Source: an uncultured Eubacterium sp. (GTDB lineage Bacteria; Bacillota; Clostridia; Lachnospirales; Lachnospiraceae). Taken from it: a DNA stretch of 64,000 nucleotides. The notes beneath the pieces are model-generated. The model ran no database searches and was not told the DNA's origin. It was given only the letters and a program-made list of their open reading frames with translations. The stretch is taken from assembly GCA_947088865.1 (NCBI GenBank), contig CAMUHY010000002.1, positions 239,802-303,801 of the forward strand. Reading direction: 5' to 3'. Shown here in pieces: positions 50,309-58,760 of this stretch; within the stretch, counting starts at the first letter, position 1, and each line of letters starts with the position of its first letter. The position numbers and the translations under genes are program-made.

Positions 50309-50614
50309 TTATTCTCCATCTTTAACGATTAAGAATCGAATTACATTTTCCATAATACGAAGTCTGCTTTCAACTTCTGCTGGGCAAGTAACGTCTGCTT
50401 CAAATTTTATGAAGTTGTAGAAGCCTTCTGTTTCTGGTCTTTGACCCTTTACATGAGAAATCTCATATGCAAGCTTTTTCTTTTCACATGTGCCTGGGTC
50501 TGTAATGATACCACCAAAGCGAGTAATTAATTCTTTAACTTGCTCGATTGTAGCATTTCTTGCCTCATCATCAACGTTTACGCTAACAACTAATGCTAAT
50601 TCATATTTCTTCAT
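50309..50614 (-). CDS. rpsF: 30S ribosomal protein S6
   Basis: 101 residues from MKKYELALVVSVNVDDEARN, with LAYEISHVKGQRPETEGFYNFIKFEA in the middle. The ATG at 50614 is chosen because it starts at the family N terminus and GGAGG lies upstream; the open frame to 50671 runs into the leader. First gene of the operon with ssb and rpsR. Confidence 0.96.
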   Translation of the reverse strand: MKKYELALVVSVNVDDEARNATIEQVKELITRFGGIITDPGTCEKKKLAYEISHVKGQRPETEGFYNFIKFEADVTCPAEVESRLRIMENVIRFLIVKDGE

Positions 50615-50695
50615 TCTACACTGCACCTCCTTCTGGTCTCTGGCCCTTTCTTTTTCACAGTGAAAGAGCAAGGATAATATACATCACGAGCATAT

Positions 50696-50724
50696 ATGTT
50701 ATCACAAAAAAAAAACAATTACAA
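50696..50724 (-). promoter_or_regulatory. Candidate promoter of the rpsF operon
   Basis: Minus strand TTGTAA, 17 bp (including an extended T tract), TAACAT. The leader of about 75 nt that follows contains a possible hairpin TTTCAC/GTGAAA. Confidence 0.4.
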
Positions 50725-50770
50725 GCTTTTTTCCATTTTTTTATTACTTTTATTATTACTTTACGTTTTT

Positions 50771-50962
50771 TTATTGCACGCTTTTTTTTAATTTTTTTGT
50801 ATTTTTTTCTACCATTATCCTGCTTACCATCATTTCGTGTCCGCAGCCATCACACTTTAATTTAAAATCAGCTCCCACTCGAAGAATATGCCATTCAGCA
50901 CAACCACAAGGATGTTTCTTTTTTAATTGTACAATATCGCCTACCTCATATACAATCATCAT
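50771..50962 (-). CDS. DUF951 domain protein
   Basis: 63 residues beginning MMIVYEVGDIVQLKKKHPCGCAEW, with VGADFKLKCDGCGHEMMVSR. The Cys pattern CGC...CDGCGH matches the small DUF951 family (YyzM in B. subtilis), perhaps zinc- or nucleic-acid-binding. Function unknown. It lies upstream of the rpsF operon, a common neighbourhood for this family. Either of the first two Met codons may start it. Confidence 0.85.
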   Translation of the reverse strand: MMIVYEVGDIVQLKKKHPCGCAEWHILRVGADFKLKCDGCGHEMMVSRIMVEKNTKKLKKSVQ

Positions 50963-50995
50963 TCACCTATATCATTCTTATACAATATACACACA

Positions 50996-51712
50996 TTACA
51001 CATTCGCAAACACATTACCAAGCCCATCATGTATCAACAGATTTGCTCTTTTATCATAAGGCGTTGGCGTCTTATTTATTAAAACAAGTTTATTTCCATT
51101 ATAGTAATCTATCAAACCAGCTGCTGGATATACGCCAAGTGATGTACCTCCCACAATAAGAACATCTGCCTCACGAATCAATCGTACTGCTTCAGATATA
51201 TTATCGCCATTCAAGCCTTCCTCATACAAAACAACATCCGGCTTCACTCTTCCGCCACATTTACATGTAGGTACATTATCGGAGTTTAATATGTATTGCA
51301 ATCCATAAAAACATCCGCATTTCTCACAATAATTTCTCAAAACGCTGCCATGTAATTCTACAACATGTTTATTTCCAGCTTTTTGATGCAAACCATCAAT
51401 ATTTTGAGTTATTACACCTTTTAATTTACCTTTTTTTTCAAGCTCGGACAATTTATTATGTGTTATAGAAGGCTTTGCCTCTGTAAAAATCATTTTTTCG
51501 CGATAAAATTTAAAAAATTCTTCGGGCTTTCTAACATAAAAGGAATGACTAAGTATTGTTTCAGGAGGATAATCATAATTTTGGTTATATAAACCATCAA
51601 CACTTCTAAAATCAGGTATTCCACTTTCTGTCGATACACCTGCTCCTCCAAAAAAAACGATATTTTCTGATTCTTCTACCCATTTTACAAAAATTTCTAC
51701 TTCTTTACTCAT
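50996..51712 (-). CDS. NAD-dependent protein deacylase (sirtuin)
   Basis: 238 residues. NAD-binding GAGVSTESGIPDFRS, TQNIDGLHQKAG, the catalytic His in VELHGSV and a zinc site formed by YCEKCGC and CKCGG. Removes acetyl or related acyl groups from lysines with NAD. The start overlaps the end of the upstream CpsD-like gene by 8 bp (ATGAGTAA), which suggests coordinated expression with the surface-polysaccharide-type genes. Confidence 0.95.
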   Translation of the reverse strand: MSKEVEIFVKWVEESENIVFFGGAGVSTESGIPDFRSVDGLYNQNYDYPPETILSHSFYVRKPEEFFKFYREKMIFTEAKPSITHNKLSELEKKGKLKGVITQNIDGLHQKAGNKHVVELHGSVLRNYCEKCGCFYGLQYILNSDNVPTCKCGGRVKPDVVLYEEGLNGDNISEAVRLIREADVLIVGGTSLGVYPAAGLIDYYNGNKLVLINKTPTPYDKRANLLIHDGLGNVFANV

Positions 51713-52295
51713 TTACCACCACACCCAATACATAACAACCAGCTTCATCAAGCTGCTTAACTTTTACTTCAGATGACATTTCACTGTAATCTGACTGTTT
51801 TAACATTACAATTGTCTCATCACACACAGAAGCTATTTTTCCACTATCATCTGTAAGCACAACTATCCAATCAAAATCTTCTTTTAATTTCTTAAAAAGA
51901 AATTTGATTTTTTCTATATTAACCTCTTCATGCACTGTGTAATCAGACATTCCCGTAAAAATAACCTTAAAATTATCTTTGTTTGTAAGACATATAATAT
52001 CATTATAATTAAGCTCTTCTGTAAGGTAATTAGCAATGCCTTTTAAATCTCTTCCAACTCGGTACTTTGCAATAAATATATCATCTCTTAAATCGGCATC
52101 AATAAAAATAACTTTACCCCCTTTTGTATAAAGAGCATCTGCCAATTTAAATGCCATAGTCCCCTCACCAACCACGCTAATCGTAACAGACTCATCTTCT
52201 GACATATCAATAATACTGTCAGCAACGGATTCATAACTTTCTTTCTCGGATGGCTTCATCCTTGTTAATTTATCCACATTAACACTAAACACCAT
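51705..52295 (-). CDS. Degenerate CpsD/BY-kinase-like protein lacking Walker A
   Basis: 196 residues from MVFSVNVDKL. The fold matches bacterial tyrosine kinases/MinD-like ATPases: the Walker A' strand VIFIDADLRDD and the DWIVVLTDDSGKIASVCDETI region are visible. The position of the Walker A loop reads VVGEGTMAFKLADAL and lacks the GKS/T lysine and Ser/Thr. There is no Tyr-rich tail. It is therefore probably not an active kinase and may be a regulatory partner of the upstream Wzz-like protein, which ends just before it. Confidence 0.75.
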   Translation of the reverse strand: MVFSVNVDKLTRMKPSEKESYESVADSIIDMSEDESVTISVVGEGTMAFKLADALYTKGGKVIFIDADLRDDIFIAKYRVGRDLKGIANYLTEELNYNDIICLTNKDNFKVIFTGMSDYTVHEEVNIEKIKFLFKKLKEDFDWIVVLTDDSGKIASVCDETIVMLKQSDYSEMSSEVKVKQLDEAGCYVLGVVVNE

Positions 52296-52306
52296 GTACA
52301 CCACCT

Positions 52307-54166
52307 TTACTTTTTAATAAAGCCAATTACTCCTGCTGATGACTTTCTTGCATTTTTTGCCTTTTCTGTCTTTGCATTTTCCGCCTTTAATGTCTTTTCT
52401 GCTTTCTCCAGCTCTTTCATAGCACGCTTAGCTTGCTCTTGTCTATATTCCTCCTCAAGCCTGCGCTCTTCTTCAAGCTGTCTTTCCTTCTCAAGCTTAC
52501 GTTCTTGCGCCTTACGCTCAATTTCTGCCTTACGCTCTTCATTTTTCTTAAAAGCTTCATCATCATTTGTAATCGGTTCTTGATTTATATTATTAAATGA
52601 ATCTTTATCATTAGACAACTCATCATTAACTAAAATATTATTTGATACCTTGTCCACTGCTTCAACATTCATTTCATTTTTTGTTATAGTTCTAGCAATT
52701 TCTTCTGGCTTAGCAATTTTCTTTGCTGCCTCTTCAGCTAATTTACTTGCTGCTTCAGCTTCAGCTAATTTTCTTGCTGCTTCTTCTGCTAACTTTCTAG
52801 CCTCCTCTACCTCAGCTAATCTCCTTGCCGCCTCTTCCTCTGCGGCCTTTCTTGCTGCTTCGGCTTCTGCCAGCCTTCTTGCCTCTTCCTCTGCGGCTTT
52901 TCTTGCTGCTTCCTCTTCTGCCAGCCTTCTTGCCTCTTCCTCTGCGGCTTTTCTTGCTGCTTCCTCTTCTGCCAGTCTTCTTGCCTCTTCCTCTGCGGCT
53001 TTTCTTGCTGCTTCCTCTTCTGCCAGCCTTCTTGCCTCTTCCTCTGCGGCTTTTCTTGCTGCTTCCTCTTCTGCCAGTCTTCTTGCCTCTTCCTCTGCGG
53101 CTTTTCTTGCTGCTTCCTCTTCTGCCAGCCTTCTTGCCTCTTCCTCTGCGGCTTTTCTTGCTGCTTCCTCTTCTTCTAACCTTTTTGCTTCTTCCTCAGC
53201 CTTTTTTCTTAACTCTTCCTCTGCGGCTTTTCTCGCTGCTTCCTCCTCTGCTAGTCTTCTTGCCTCTTCTTCGGCAGCCTTCTTTTCAGATTCCTCAGCC
53301 TCAGCCTTTCTTCTTGCTTCTTCTGCCTTTTTTTCTTCTCTAAATATTCTTCTAGTTTCTTCTTCTGCCCTTCTTATAGCATCTTCTGTATCCACTTTTC
53401 GTCTTGCAGGCTTACGCTTTACCTTATAATCTTCTTCATCATCAATATCTTCTAATATGTCATCCTCTTCATCATAATCAATATCTCCACTATAACTTGC
53501 CGCAACTTTTGGAGCTTGTGAGTGAACTAATGTAGGCATAACAACAGACGAATGATGTCCATATTTTCTCTCATATTCTTTATCTTCTTCTAAGTCATCA
53601 TCTTCATAATCATCTTGTCTAAATGAAGAAAATATCAACATCAAAACGACTTCAATAAATAAACATATTCCAGAAACAATTGCTGTCAAAATGATTGTAT
53701 TTCTATAAAGATTTGGTTTGACAACGATGTTGCTTTCATCACCATATTCCAATACCTGAATAGAACTTACCTGAATAATACTTGTTGTCTTAATTGCATT
53801 TTTTGCAATAGCATCAACATACAATTTTGCAGTTGCTTGGTCTGGATTAATACAAATTAATTCTATAATATTACTATTTGGCACCACATGTACCGTTAAA
53901 TAATCAGCAATATTTTCAGTTGTACCTGCCGTTTTTTGCGCCGCAGAAATAACCACATCGCTTTTAAACACAATATCAAAATCTTTGACTAAACCACCAT
54001 CTGTCGCTCGAACAGATGATTCATTTTCTGTACCGGGCGTAACAATTATCTTGGCAGTTGATTTATACATAGGCGATATAGTATTACTATAATACAGATA
54101 ACCGCCCACAGCACTAACCAACGCCACTATTATCAATATCAATATACTTCTTGCAATTCTTTTCAT
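52307..54166 (-). CDS. Wzz-like chain-length protein with repeat-rich cytoplasmic coiled coil
   Basis: 619 residues. Two membrane segments (about 8-28 and 155-180) flank a Wzz/CpsC-type extracytoplasmic domain (YKSTAKIIVTPGTENESS). A large cytoplasmic part follows: an acidic stretch, a long Ala/Glu/Arg/Lys coiled coil of 17-residue repeats (AAEEEARRLAEEEAARK) at about 325-445, and a second charged helix. In CpsC proteins the cytoplasmic C terminus activates the CpsD kinase; here the partner lacks Walker A. The repeats are nearly identical at DNA level, so their number may vary between strains. Confidence 0.8.
   Translation of the reverse strand: MKRIARSILILIIVALVSAVGGYLYYSNTISPMYKSTAKIIVTPGTENESSVRATDGGLVKDFDIVFKSDVVISAAQKTAGTTENIADYLTVHVVPNSNIIELICINPDQATAKLYVDAIAKNAIKTTSIIQVSSIQVLEYGDESNIVVKPNLYRNTIILTAIVSGICLFIEVVLMLIFSSFRQDDYEDDDLEEDKEYERKYGHHSSVVMPTLVHSQAPKVAASYSGDIDYDEEDDILEDIDDEEDYKVKRKPARRKVDTEDAIRRAEEETRRIFREEKKAEEARRKAEAEESEKKAAEEEARRLAEEEAARKAAEEELRKKAEEEAKRLEEEEAARKAAEEEARRLAEEEAARKAAEEEARRLAEEEAARKAAEEEARRLAEEEAARKAAEEEARRLAEEEAARKAAEEEARRLAEEEAARKAAEEEARRLAEAEAARKAAEEEAARRLAEVEEARKLAEEAARKLAEAEAASKLAEEAAKKIAKPEEIARTITKNEMNVEAVDKVSNNILVNDELSNDKDSFNNINQEPITNDDEAFKKNEERKAEIERKAQERKLEKERQLEEERRLEEEYRQEQAKRAMKELEKAEKTLKAENAKTEKAKNARKSSAGVIGFIKK
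52857..53165 (-). repeat. 51-bp tandem repeat in the Wzz-like gene, about six near-identical copies
   Basis: Six units coding for a 17-residue coiled-coil block follow one another, with more divergent copies on both sides. A single variable base (plus strand CCAGCCTT versus CCAGTCTT) runs C, C, T, C, T, C in the order of coordinates, which points to duplication of a two-unit (102-bp) block. Confidence 0.85.
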
Positions 54167-54242
54167 AATGCTTATTACTCCTTTTAGTATATAACATTGT
54201 AAGTCTCACTATTTACTATCTCTACAATATTGAACGAGAAAT

Positions 54243-55172
54243 TTACTTGATAAAATTAAATAATTTTTCTGGATACTTACCTTCATGGATAAGTTTTTTA
54301 ATAGATTCTACCACCACTGGCTTATCCTCTTTATAAGTAACACCAAACCACTTGTCATTGGTCTTTAGCACAGATACATTTGCTTTACCTTCTTTAATCA
54401 ATTGGTCGACAACTGCTGGAAGTAAATATTCACTTTTTATATCATCTGCTTTCAATCCACTTAAAAATTTTTCAAAACCAAACTCTAACTCATCAAAAAA
54501 GTCTGGCGTAAATCCCCACATATTCATTGATACATAGCTATTTATATCAATGGAAATCAAATGATTGTTCTTATCCTTTGCAGTGACACCATCTGAAGTT
54601 TTGACAATTCCACCAGTCTCATTGACTCCAACTAAGTTTAAATTTTCATCTACTACACATATTCCTCTTGTGACAGCACCATTGTCACTCAATGTATTTT
54701 TAAGCATAAACCCTGCCATACAAAAGGCATACTTCACATCCGATGAAAAATCCTTGACAAGATAATCATGAATCTGCTTAAATGCGTTTTTTCCATAATA
54801 ATCATCCGCATTAATAACTAAAAATGGGTCTGTTACCACCTCTTTACACGCAAGAATTGCATGACCTGTTCCCCAAGGCTTTGTTCGCTCTGTCGGCTTT
54901 GTAAATCCTTTTGGCAAATCATCTAATTCTTGAAATACATACTCGACAGGAATCACTTTTGATATTCTGTCACCAACTACTTCCTTAAATGTTTTCAACA
55001 AATCTTTTCTTGTCACAAATACAACTTTGTTAAACCCTGCTTCTATCGCATCATAAATGGAATAATCCATAATAATTTCTCCATTTGGTCCCATTGGTTC
55101 AAGCTGTTTAATTCCTCCTCCAAATCTGCTGCCCATACCGGCCGCCATAATAACTAAAGTAGTAGATTTCAT
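54243..55172 (-). CDS. Nucleotidyltransferase (sugar-phosphate type)
   Basis: 309 residues. Nucleotide-binding loop VIMAAGMGSRFGGGIKQLEPMGPNGE, a WGTGHAILAC substrate segment and the metal-binding VINADDYYG. The family transfers a nucleotide to a sugar phosphate or similar. The substrate is not identifiable from sequence. It precedes the Wzz-like gene, which fits surface-polymer synthesis, but no glycosyltransferase is present in the window. Confidence 0.85.
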   Translation of the reverse strand: MKSTTLVIMAAGMGSRFGGGIKQLEPMGPNGEIIMDYSIYDAIEAGFNKVVFVTRKDLLKTFKEVVGDRISKVIPVEYVFQELDDLPKGFTKPTERTKPWGTGHAILACKEVVTDPFLVINADDYYGKNAFKQIHDYLVKDFSSDVKYAFCMAGFMLKNTLSDNGAVTRGICVVDENLNLVGVNETGGIVKTSDGVTAKDKNNHLISIDINSYVSMNMWGFTPDFFDELEFGFEKFLSGLKADDIKSEYLLPAVVDQLIKEGKANVSVLKTNDKWFGVTYKEDKPVVVESIKKLIHEGKYPEKLFNFIK

Positions 55173-55197
55173 ATTTGCCTCCCCATCTTTTATTATT

Positions 55198-55977
55198 TTA
55201 ATGGATTTCTTCAGGATAGTATCGCCAACTAATAGAAGTTATCTTATTTGAATTATCCATCTCAAAAAGTATCTGTGCATAATCATCATAAACGGAAACC
55301 GTCCCTTCTATATAAGGCGGTTCAAAATATGTAAATTCAACGATATAATTTTTTGCACTTTCTAAATTTTGACTGCCATTAAAATTAATTATACCATATT
55401 GAACTTTACTTTTGTATTTTATACTGTCAAATGAATCCATTGTAAAACTGCCATATAAAAACTTTCCATATATAATCGTTCTATCCGCTGACATATATGG
55501 ATTATTCATGCAGTCCTCATCTCTATAATAGCCATTCAAAATATCATCAAGCGTATCTCCAACGGCTAAATTCCTTGCAAATACATCATCACTTCGCTCA
55601 CTTGAAAATGCCGTCAAAATATATGTATCATCTATATTAGAAAATGTAAGTATTCTGCCATTATAATGGTACACTTTTTCTTCTGGTATTCCCATCTCTT
55701 TATTCTTTTCACTCAAGTCTTCAATTTCTAACGGTTCACCTAAAATATCTTGAACTTCTGATTCCATCATAAAATATTTTAGTTCTCCTACTGTTAAATC
55801 ATCCAATGAAAACTTACTTGCTGTGCTTGTACTTAATTTTTCATAAGCCTTTTCAGGCACAGTTATATCTTGTGTATCCCCATCAATTACTACTTCTGTA
55901 TCTCTTTCACAGCCAACAGTTAATAATACCCCCATTATAACTGCTGCCAGTAGTATTTTTTGTAAAAATGATTTCAT
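55198..55977 (-). CDS. Predicted lipoprotein of unknown function
   Basis: 259 residues. An N-terminal signal peptide ends in a lipobox LTVGC (Cys about 23), so the mature protein is lipid-anchored outside the membrane. The rest is a mixed alpha/beta domain with acidic and aromatic residues (LGEPLEIEDL, a repeated small beta unit) and no motif I recognise. It lies 25 bp upstream of the nucleotidyltransferase gene on the same strand. Confidence 0.7.
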   Translation of the reverse strand: MKSFLQKILLAAVIMGVLLTVGCERDTEVVIDGDTQDITVPEKAYEKLSTSTASKFSLDDLTVGELKYFMMESEVQDILGEPLEIEDLSEKNKEMGIPEEKVYHYNGRILTFSNIDDTYILTAFSSERSDDVFARNLAVGDTLDDILNGYYRDEDCMNNPYMSADRTIIYGKFLYGSFTMDSFDSIKYKSKVQYGIINFNGSQNLESAKNYIVEFTYFEPPYIEGTVSVYDDYAQILFEMDNSNKITSISWRYYPEEIH

Positions 55978-56100
55978 AATAATACAGATTTGACCTTTCT
56001 ACAAACTAAAATTTGGAATACAATCCATCAATATCGAATCTAATATTACATTAGCTTATAAATTATACCACATTATTAAAAAAAATAAAACCTCTATTAA

Positions 56101-56199
56101 GAGGCTGTTGTAAAAAGAATTTTAAATACTATATATAGTTTTATTTCATCATTATAACTACTATATATAGCATAAAATTTCTATTTTACAACAGCCTCT
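56101..56199. terminator. Long hairpin repeat, GAGGCTGTTG family
   Basis: GAGGCTGTTGTAAAAAGAAT and the complementary ATTTTACAACAGCCTC arm, with inner ACTATATATAG repeats, form a hairpin of about 40 bp. It lies between the anti-sigma gene end and the lipoprotein start. Sequence closely matches the hairpin at 19172-19261, so a mobile or multi-copy element is likely; termination for the minus-strand sigma/anti-sigma transcript is plausible. Confidence 0.55.
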
Positions 56200-56267
56200 T
56201 AATCATACTTTGTGTATTATTGTGTCAAAATTTGTCAATTACCATATAGCTAAATTATCATATATAA

Positions 56268-57062
56268 CTAATGCTGAGCATTACCTTTATGTCCATGCTC
56301 ATGCTTATGTCCCTGACCATTGCCAAAATTTGAATCATGGTCTACATTTTCATCAAAATCATTGCAAGTTGTACTTTGCAGCATTTCTTTTATTTCTTTC
56401 ATAGAAAGATTTTTGATATCCTCTATTGTAATATCAGGATTTTCATCTTGTAATTGAAGATATAGATGATACTTCCCACAAGACACTCCTTCCAAATGAG
56501 CTGTCGTCATACTATCCCAATTACAGCAATGTATGTTTTCATCACCTAGCCCCGTCTCAGATAAAAGACAAGCTCGCATTTTATCCGACTTACTCTCATC
56601 TTTTCCAGCAACTAATATCTCAACATTATTGCCCGACTGCAAAAAAGAAATAATTTTTTCATTTCTTAATATCTCATTAATAGCAACAACATAATTTTTA
56701 TTTTTCAAACTAATTTCATCAACAATGGATTGCCCCTCACTATTATAACTTATAACATTAATAATTTTATCAAATATATTTACTTCCAACTCAATTGAAG
56801 GATTAATATCAAAACTAATAACAGCAGCAGGCGTATTGTATGTATAATATCCTGATGCCCCCAATAACACCACAATACAACAAGCAACTGCCACAATATA
56901 TTTTACCATTTTTCTATTATTGTAACGACTTTTATAATAAACCTTATTTTCAGCTTTATCATTTTTATATATTTTATTATAAATAAATTGTTTTGTTTCT
57001 TGTTTCAATGATTGTTCTGCATGTATCTCATTAAATGCTGCTTTTACGTTATTTTCAATCAT
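56268..57062 (-). CDS. RsgI-like anti-sigma factor
   Basis: 264 residues. A cytoplasmic N-terminal part binds the sigma factor, one membrane segment (MVKYIVAVACCIVVLLGASG) follows, then the RsgI-type extracytoplasmic core AAVISFDINPSIELEVNIFD. The C terminus is His-rich (GHKHEHGHKGNAQH), suggesting metal binding outside the cell. The ATG at 57062 has GGAGG 8 nt upstream and overlaps the end of the sigma gene, so the pair is translationally coupled. An extracellular signal would control release of the sigma factor. A carbohydrate-binding domain, present in cellulosomal RsgI, is absent. Confidence 0.8.
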   Translation of the reverse strand: MIENNVKAAFNEIHAEQSLKQETKQFIYNKIYKNDKAENKVYYKSRYNNRKMVKYIVAVACCIVVLLGASGYYTYNTPAAVISFDINPSIELEVNIFDKIINVISYNSEGQSIVDEISLKNKNYVVAINEILRNEKIISFLQSGNNVEILVAGKDESKSDKMRACLLSETGLGDENIHCCNWDSMTTAHLEGVSCGKYHLYLQLQDENPDITIEDIKNLSMKEIKEMLQSTTCNDFDENVDHDSNFGNGQGHKHEHGHKGNAQH

Positions 57063-57537
57063 CTTCACTACCTCCAAGCTCAACATATAACATTTTTCTA
57101 GCCCTCGCCATCAAAGTATAAATTGTATTAACATTTTTGCCAAGTATCTTCCCAATATCCACTGCTGAATATCCCTCATAATAATGCAGATATATTACAT
57201 CTTTATACTTTTCAGGCAACGACAACACTGCATCGAACACTTCCCTATGTTCATCACTTATCTTTTCAGGTAATTCCACTAATTCTTGTATTGAAACTGT
57301 CCGCGCTCTAAAAAAACTTTTCAATAAATCTTTACAGGCATTTACAGTAACCCTTATTATCCATGCTTTTTCATGTTCTGCACTCTCAAACACATCAGAA
57401 GTAAGGACATACTTCAAAAATACATTTTGAAATATGTCCTCTGTATCCGCATAATTTTTAAGATGTACCATACATATTCTTTTTATTGTGTCTGAATACA
57501 TATCTATCGCCCTATTTACTTCAGATTCACTTCTCAT
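57055..57537 (-). CDS. ECF RNA polymerase sigma factor
   Basis: 160 residues of the extracytoplasmic-function sigma-70 group. Region 2 includes the YADTEDIFQNVFLKYV segment and AWIIRVTVNACKD; region 4 is DVIYLHYYEGYSAVDIGKILGKNVNTIYTLMARARK. It overlaps the RsgI-like anti-sigma gene. The secreted protein upstream on the same strand has a promoter of the ECF type (TGAAAG-N17-CGTATT), which makes it a candidate target. Confidence 0.9.
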   Translation of the reverse strand: MRSESEVNRAIDMYSDTIKRICMVHLKNYADTEDIFQNVFLKYVLTSDVFESAEHEKAWIIRVTVNACKDLLKSFFRARTVSIQELVELPEKISDEHREVFDAVLSLPEKYKDVIYLHYYEGYSAVDIGKILGKNVNTIYTLMARARKMLYVELGGSEDD

Positions 57538-57687
57538 TTTTCATCTTAAAACCATGACCTTTCGTAACCTGCAATCTTTAAACTGCAAAATAGCTAAATG
57601 TATGATTTATAACTTGGTGTTCTACAACAAAAGCGTTTATCTATAAAAAATTTATCCGCAAAAAATATTTTATCATAAAAATCCCTA

Positions 57688-57822
57688 TTCCGAAGCGTAG
57701 CGTAGGAATTGCGCAATAGAAATTCGCGAAGGCGATTTCTATTGTCGCATCAAGCCGTATTTGTGACGCTTCGGCACAAATAGGCGTGTGAAAAATAAGC
57801 GCATCAGCATTATTTTTCACAC
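57688..57822. terminator. Three consecutive hairpins downstream of the secreted protein gene
   Basis: Hairpins at 57711-57748 (GCGCAATAGAAAT / ATTTCTATTGTCGC), 57754-57785 (GCCGTATTTGTG / CACAAATAGGC) and 57786-57822 (perfect 13-bp stem GTGTGAAAAATAA / TTATTTTTCACAC). The last lies directly after the stop codon of the minus-strand secreted protein gene and is a likely terminator. The start of the stretch, ATTCCGAAGCGTAGCGTAGGAATT, is a member of the small palindrome family. Confidence 0.7.
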
Positions 57823-57825
57823 TAA

Positions 57826-58536
57826 CTATCTTCTGCAATGACCGCCATGATGACCATAACCATAATTATTATTTTGCTGTGTATTGTTTGGATAATACTC
57901 ACTATGATGATTTCCATGATGACCATAATATCCATTTCCAGTAGTATTTTGAGCAGGCGGACAAATTCCTTGTTCTATATTATCGCATATTCCATTTCCA
58001 TTATTATCAACATAATTAGAACCACAATTATCTGGACAATAATATGGCTGATTTCCACCTTGTACTCCTGTATTTTGAGCAGGTGGACAGATACCTTGTT
58101 CTATATTGTCACATATTCCATTTCCATTGTTATCAATATAATCACCACCACAATCTGGGCAATAATATGGTTGTGGAGCATTTTGTGTTTCTACATCTTC
58201 CACTACTGGAGCAACTTCGCTTTCTACACTATCATAACTCTCATTTTCAATGTTTTCAACATAATCTGCCTCATTATTTTCTTGATTAACTGCAGTTTCT
58301 TCACTAACTGGCGCCTCTGCGGTTTGAACAGCTGGACAAATTCCCTCTTCTGCATTGTCACATATTCCATTTTCATTGTTATCAACATAATTCATATCAC
58401 AGTTAGGATAACATATTGGAAAATTATTTCCTTTCAAAAAATCGTCTTCATTGAATTGTGTGGCTGCTAATACACAAGAAGCACCCAATGTTACAGTAGC
58501 AACTCCTGCTACAATACCTGTTAATAATTTTTTCAT
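57826..58536 (-). CDS. Secreted Asp/Asn/Cys-rich repeat protein with His-rich C terminus
   Basis: 236 residues. A clear signal peptide (MKKLLTGIVAGVATVTLGAS, cleavage near Ala-25). Three repeats of the form YVDNNGNGICDNxEQGICP, with Asp/Asn spacing like an EF-hand loop, suggest calcium or other metal binding. The C-terminal 40 residues are Gly/His/Tyr/Asn-rich with HHGNHH and HHGGHCRR. A GGAGG site lies 6-8 nt before the ATG. It lies upstream of the ECF sigma gene on the same strand, with three hairpins in between, and has an ECF-like promoter. I do not assign a function. Confidence 0.75.
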   Translation of the reverse strand: MKKLLTGIVAGVATVTLGASCVLAATQFNEDDFLKGNNFPICYPNCDMNYVDNNENGICDNAEEGICPAVQTAEAPVSEETAVNQENNEADYVENIENESYDSVESEVAPVVEDVETQNAPQPYYCPDCGGDYIDNNGNGICDNIEQGICPPAQNTGVQGGNQPYYCPDNCGSNYVDNNGNGICDNIEQGICPPAQNTTGNGYYGHHGNHHSEYYPNNTQQNNNYGYGHHGGHCRR

Positions 58537-58591
58537 TAAACTTTCCTCCTTAAATTAAATAATCATAATCTCTATATGTGTTTTCATTAAT

Positions 58592-58620
58592 AATACGATT
58601 CAAAATCTAAAATCCTTTCA
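58592..58620 (-). promoter_or_regulatory. ECF-type promoter of the secreted repeat protein
   Basis: On the minus strand TGAAAG, 17 bp, CGTATT. This resembles the TGAAAC/CGT pattern recognised by B. subtilis SigW/X/V-type ECF factors. It lies about 55 bp upstream of the start codon. Confidence 0.5.
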
Positions 58621-58760
58621 AAACATAAAAAATTTTTTATTTTATTTTTAAAATATTGATTCTTCACACAATAACTCATTTGTCTATTAAGATACAATCC
58701 CTTAATGATAAAATCATATACGAATATGAAGCAATTGTAAATATTTATTTTAACTATTTT

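Noticed and set aside
52825-53343. CRISPR-like array
   Set aside because: The 51-bp units are contiguous, in frame and coding; there are no unique spacers.
52650-53429. Plus-strand frames of 259 and 172 residues made of Ser/Ala or Leu/Pro
   Set aside because: They are the complement of the 51-bp repeat and coiled-coil part of the Wzz-like gene; composition and periodicity come from the repeat.
57641-57838. Minus-strand frame of 65 codons
   Set aside because: It is made of the three hairpins downstream of the secreted protein gene and has no start signal.
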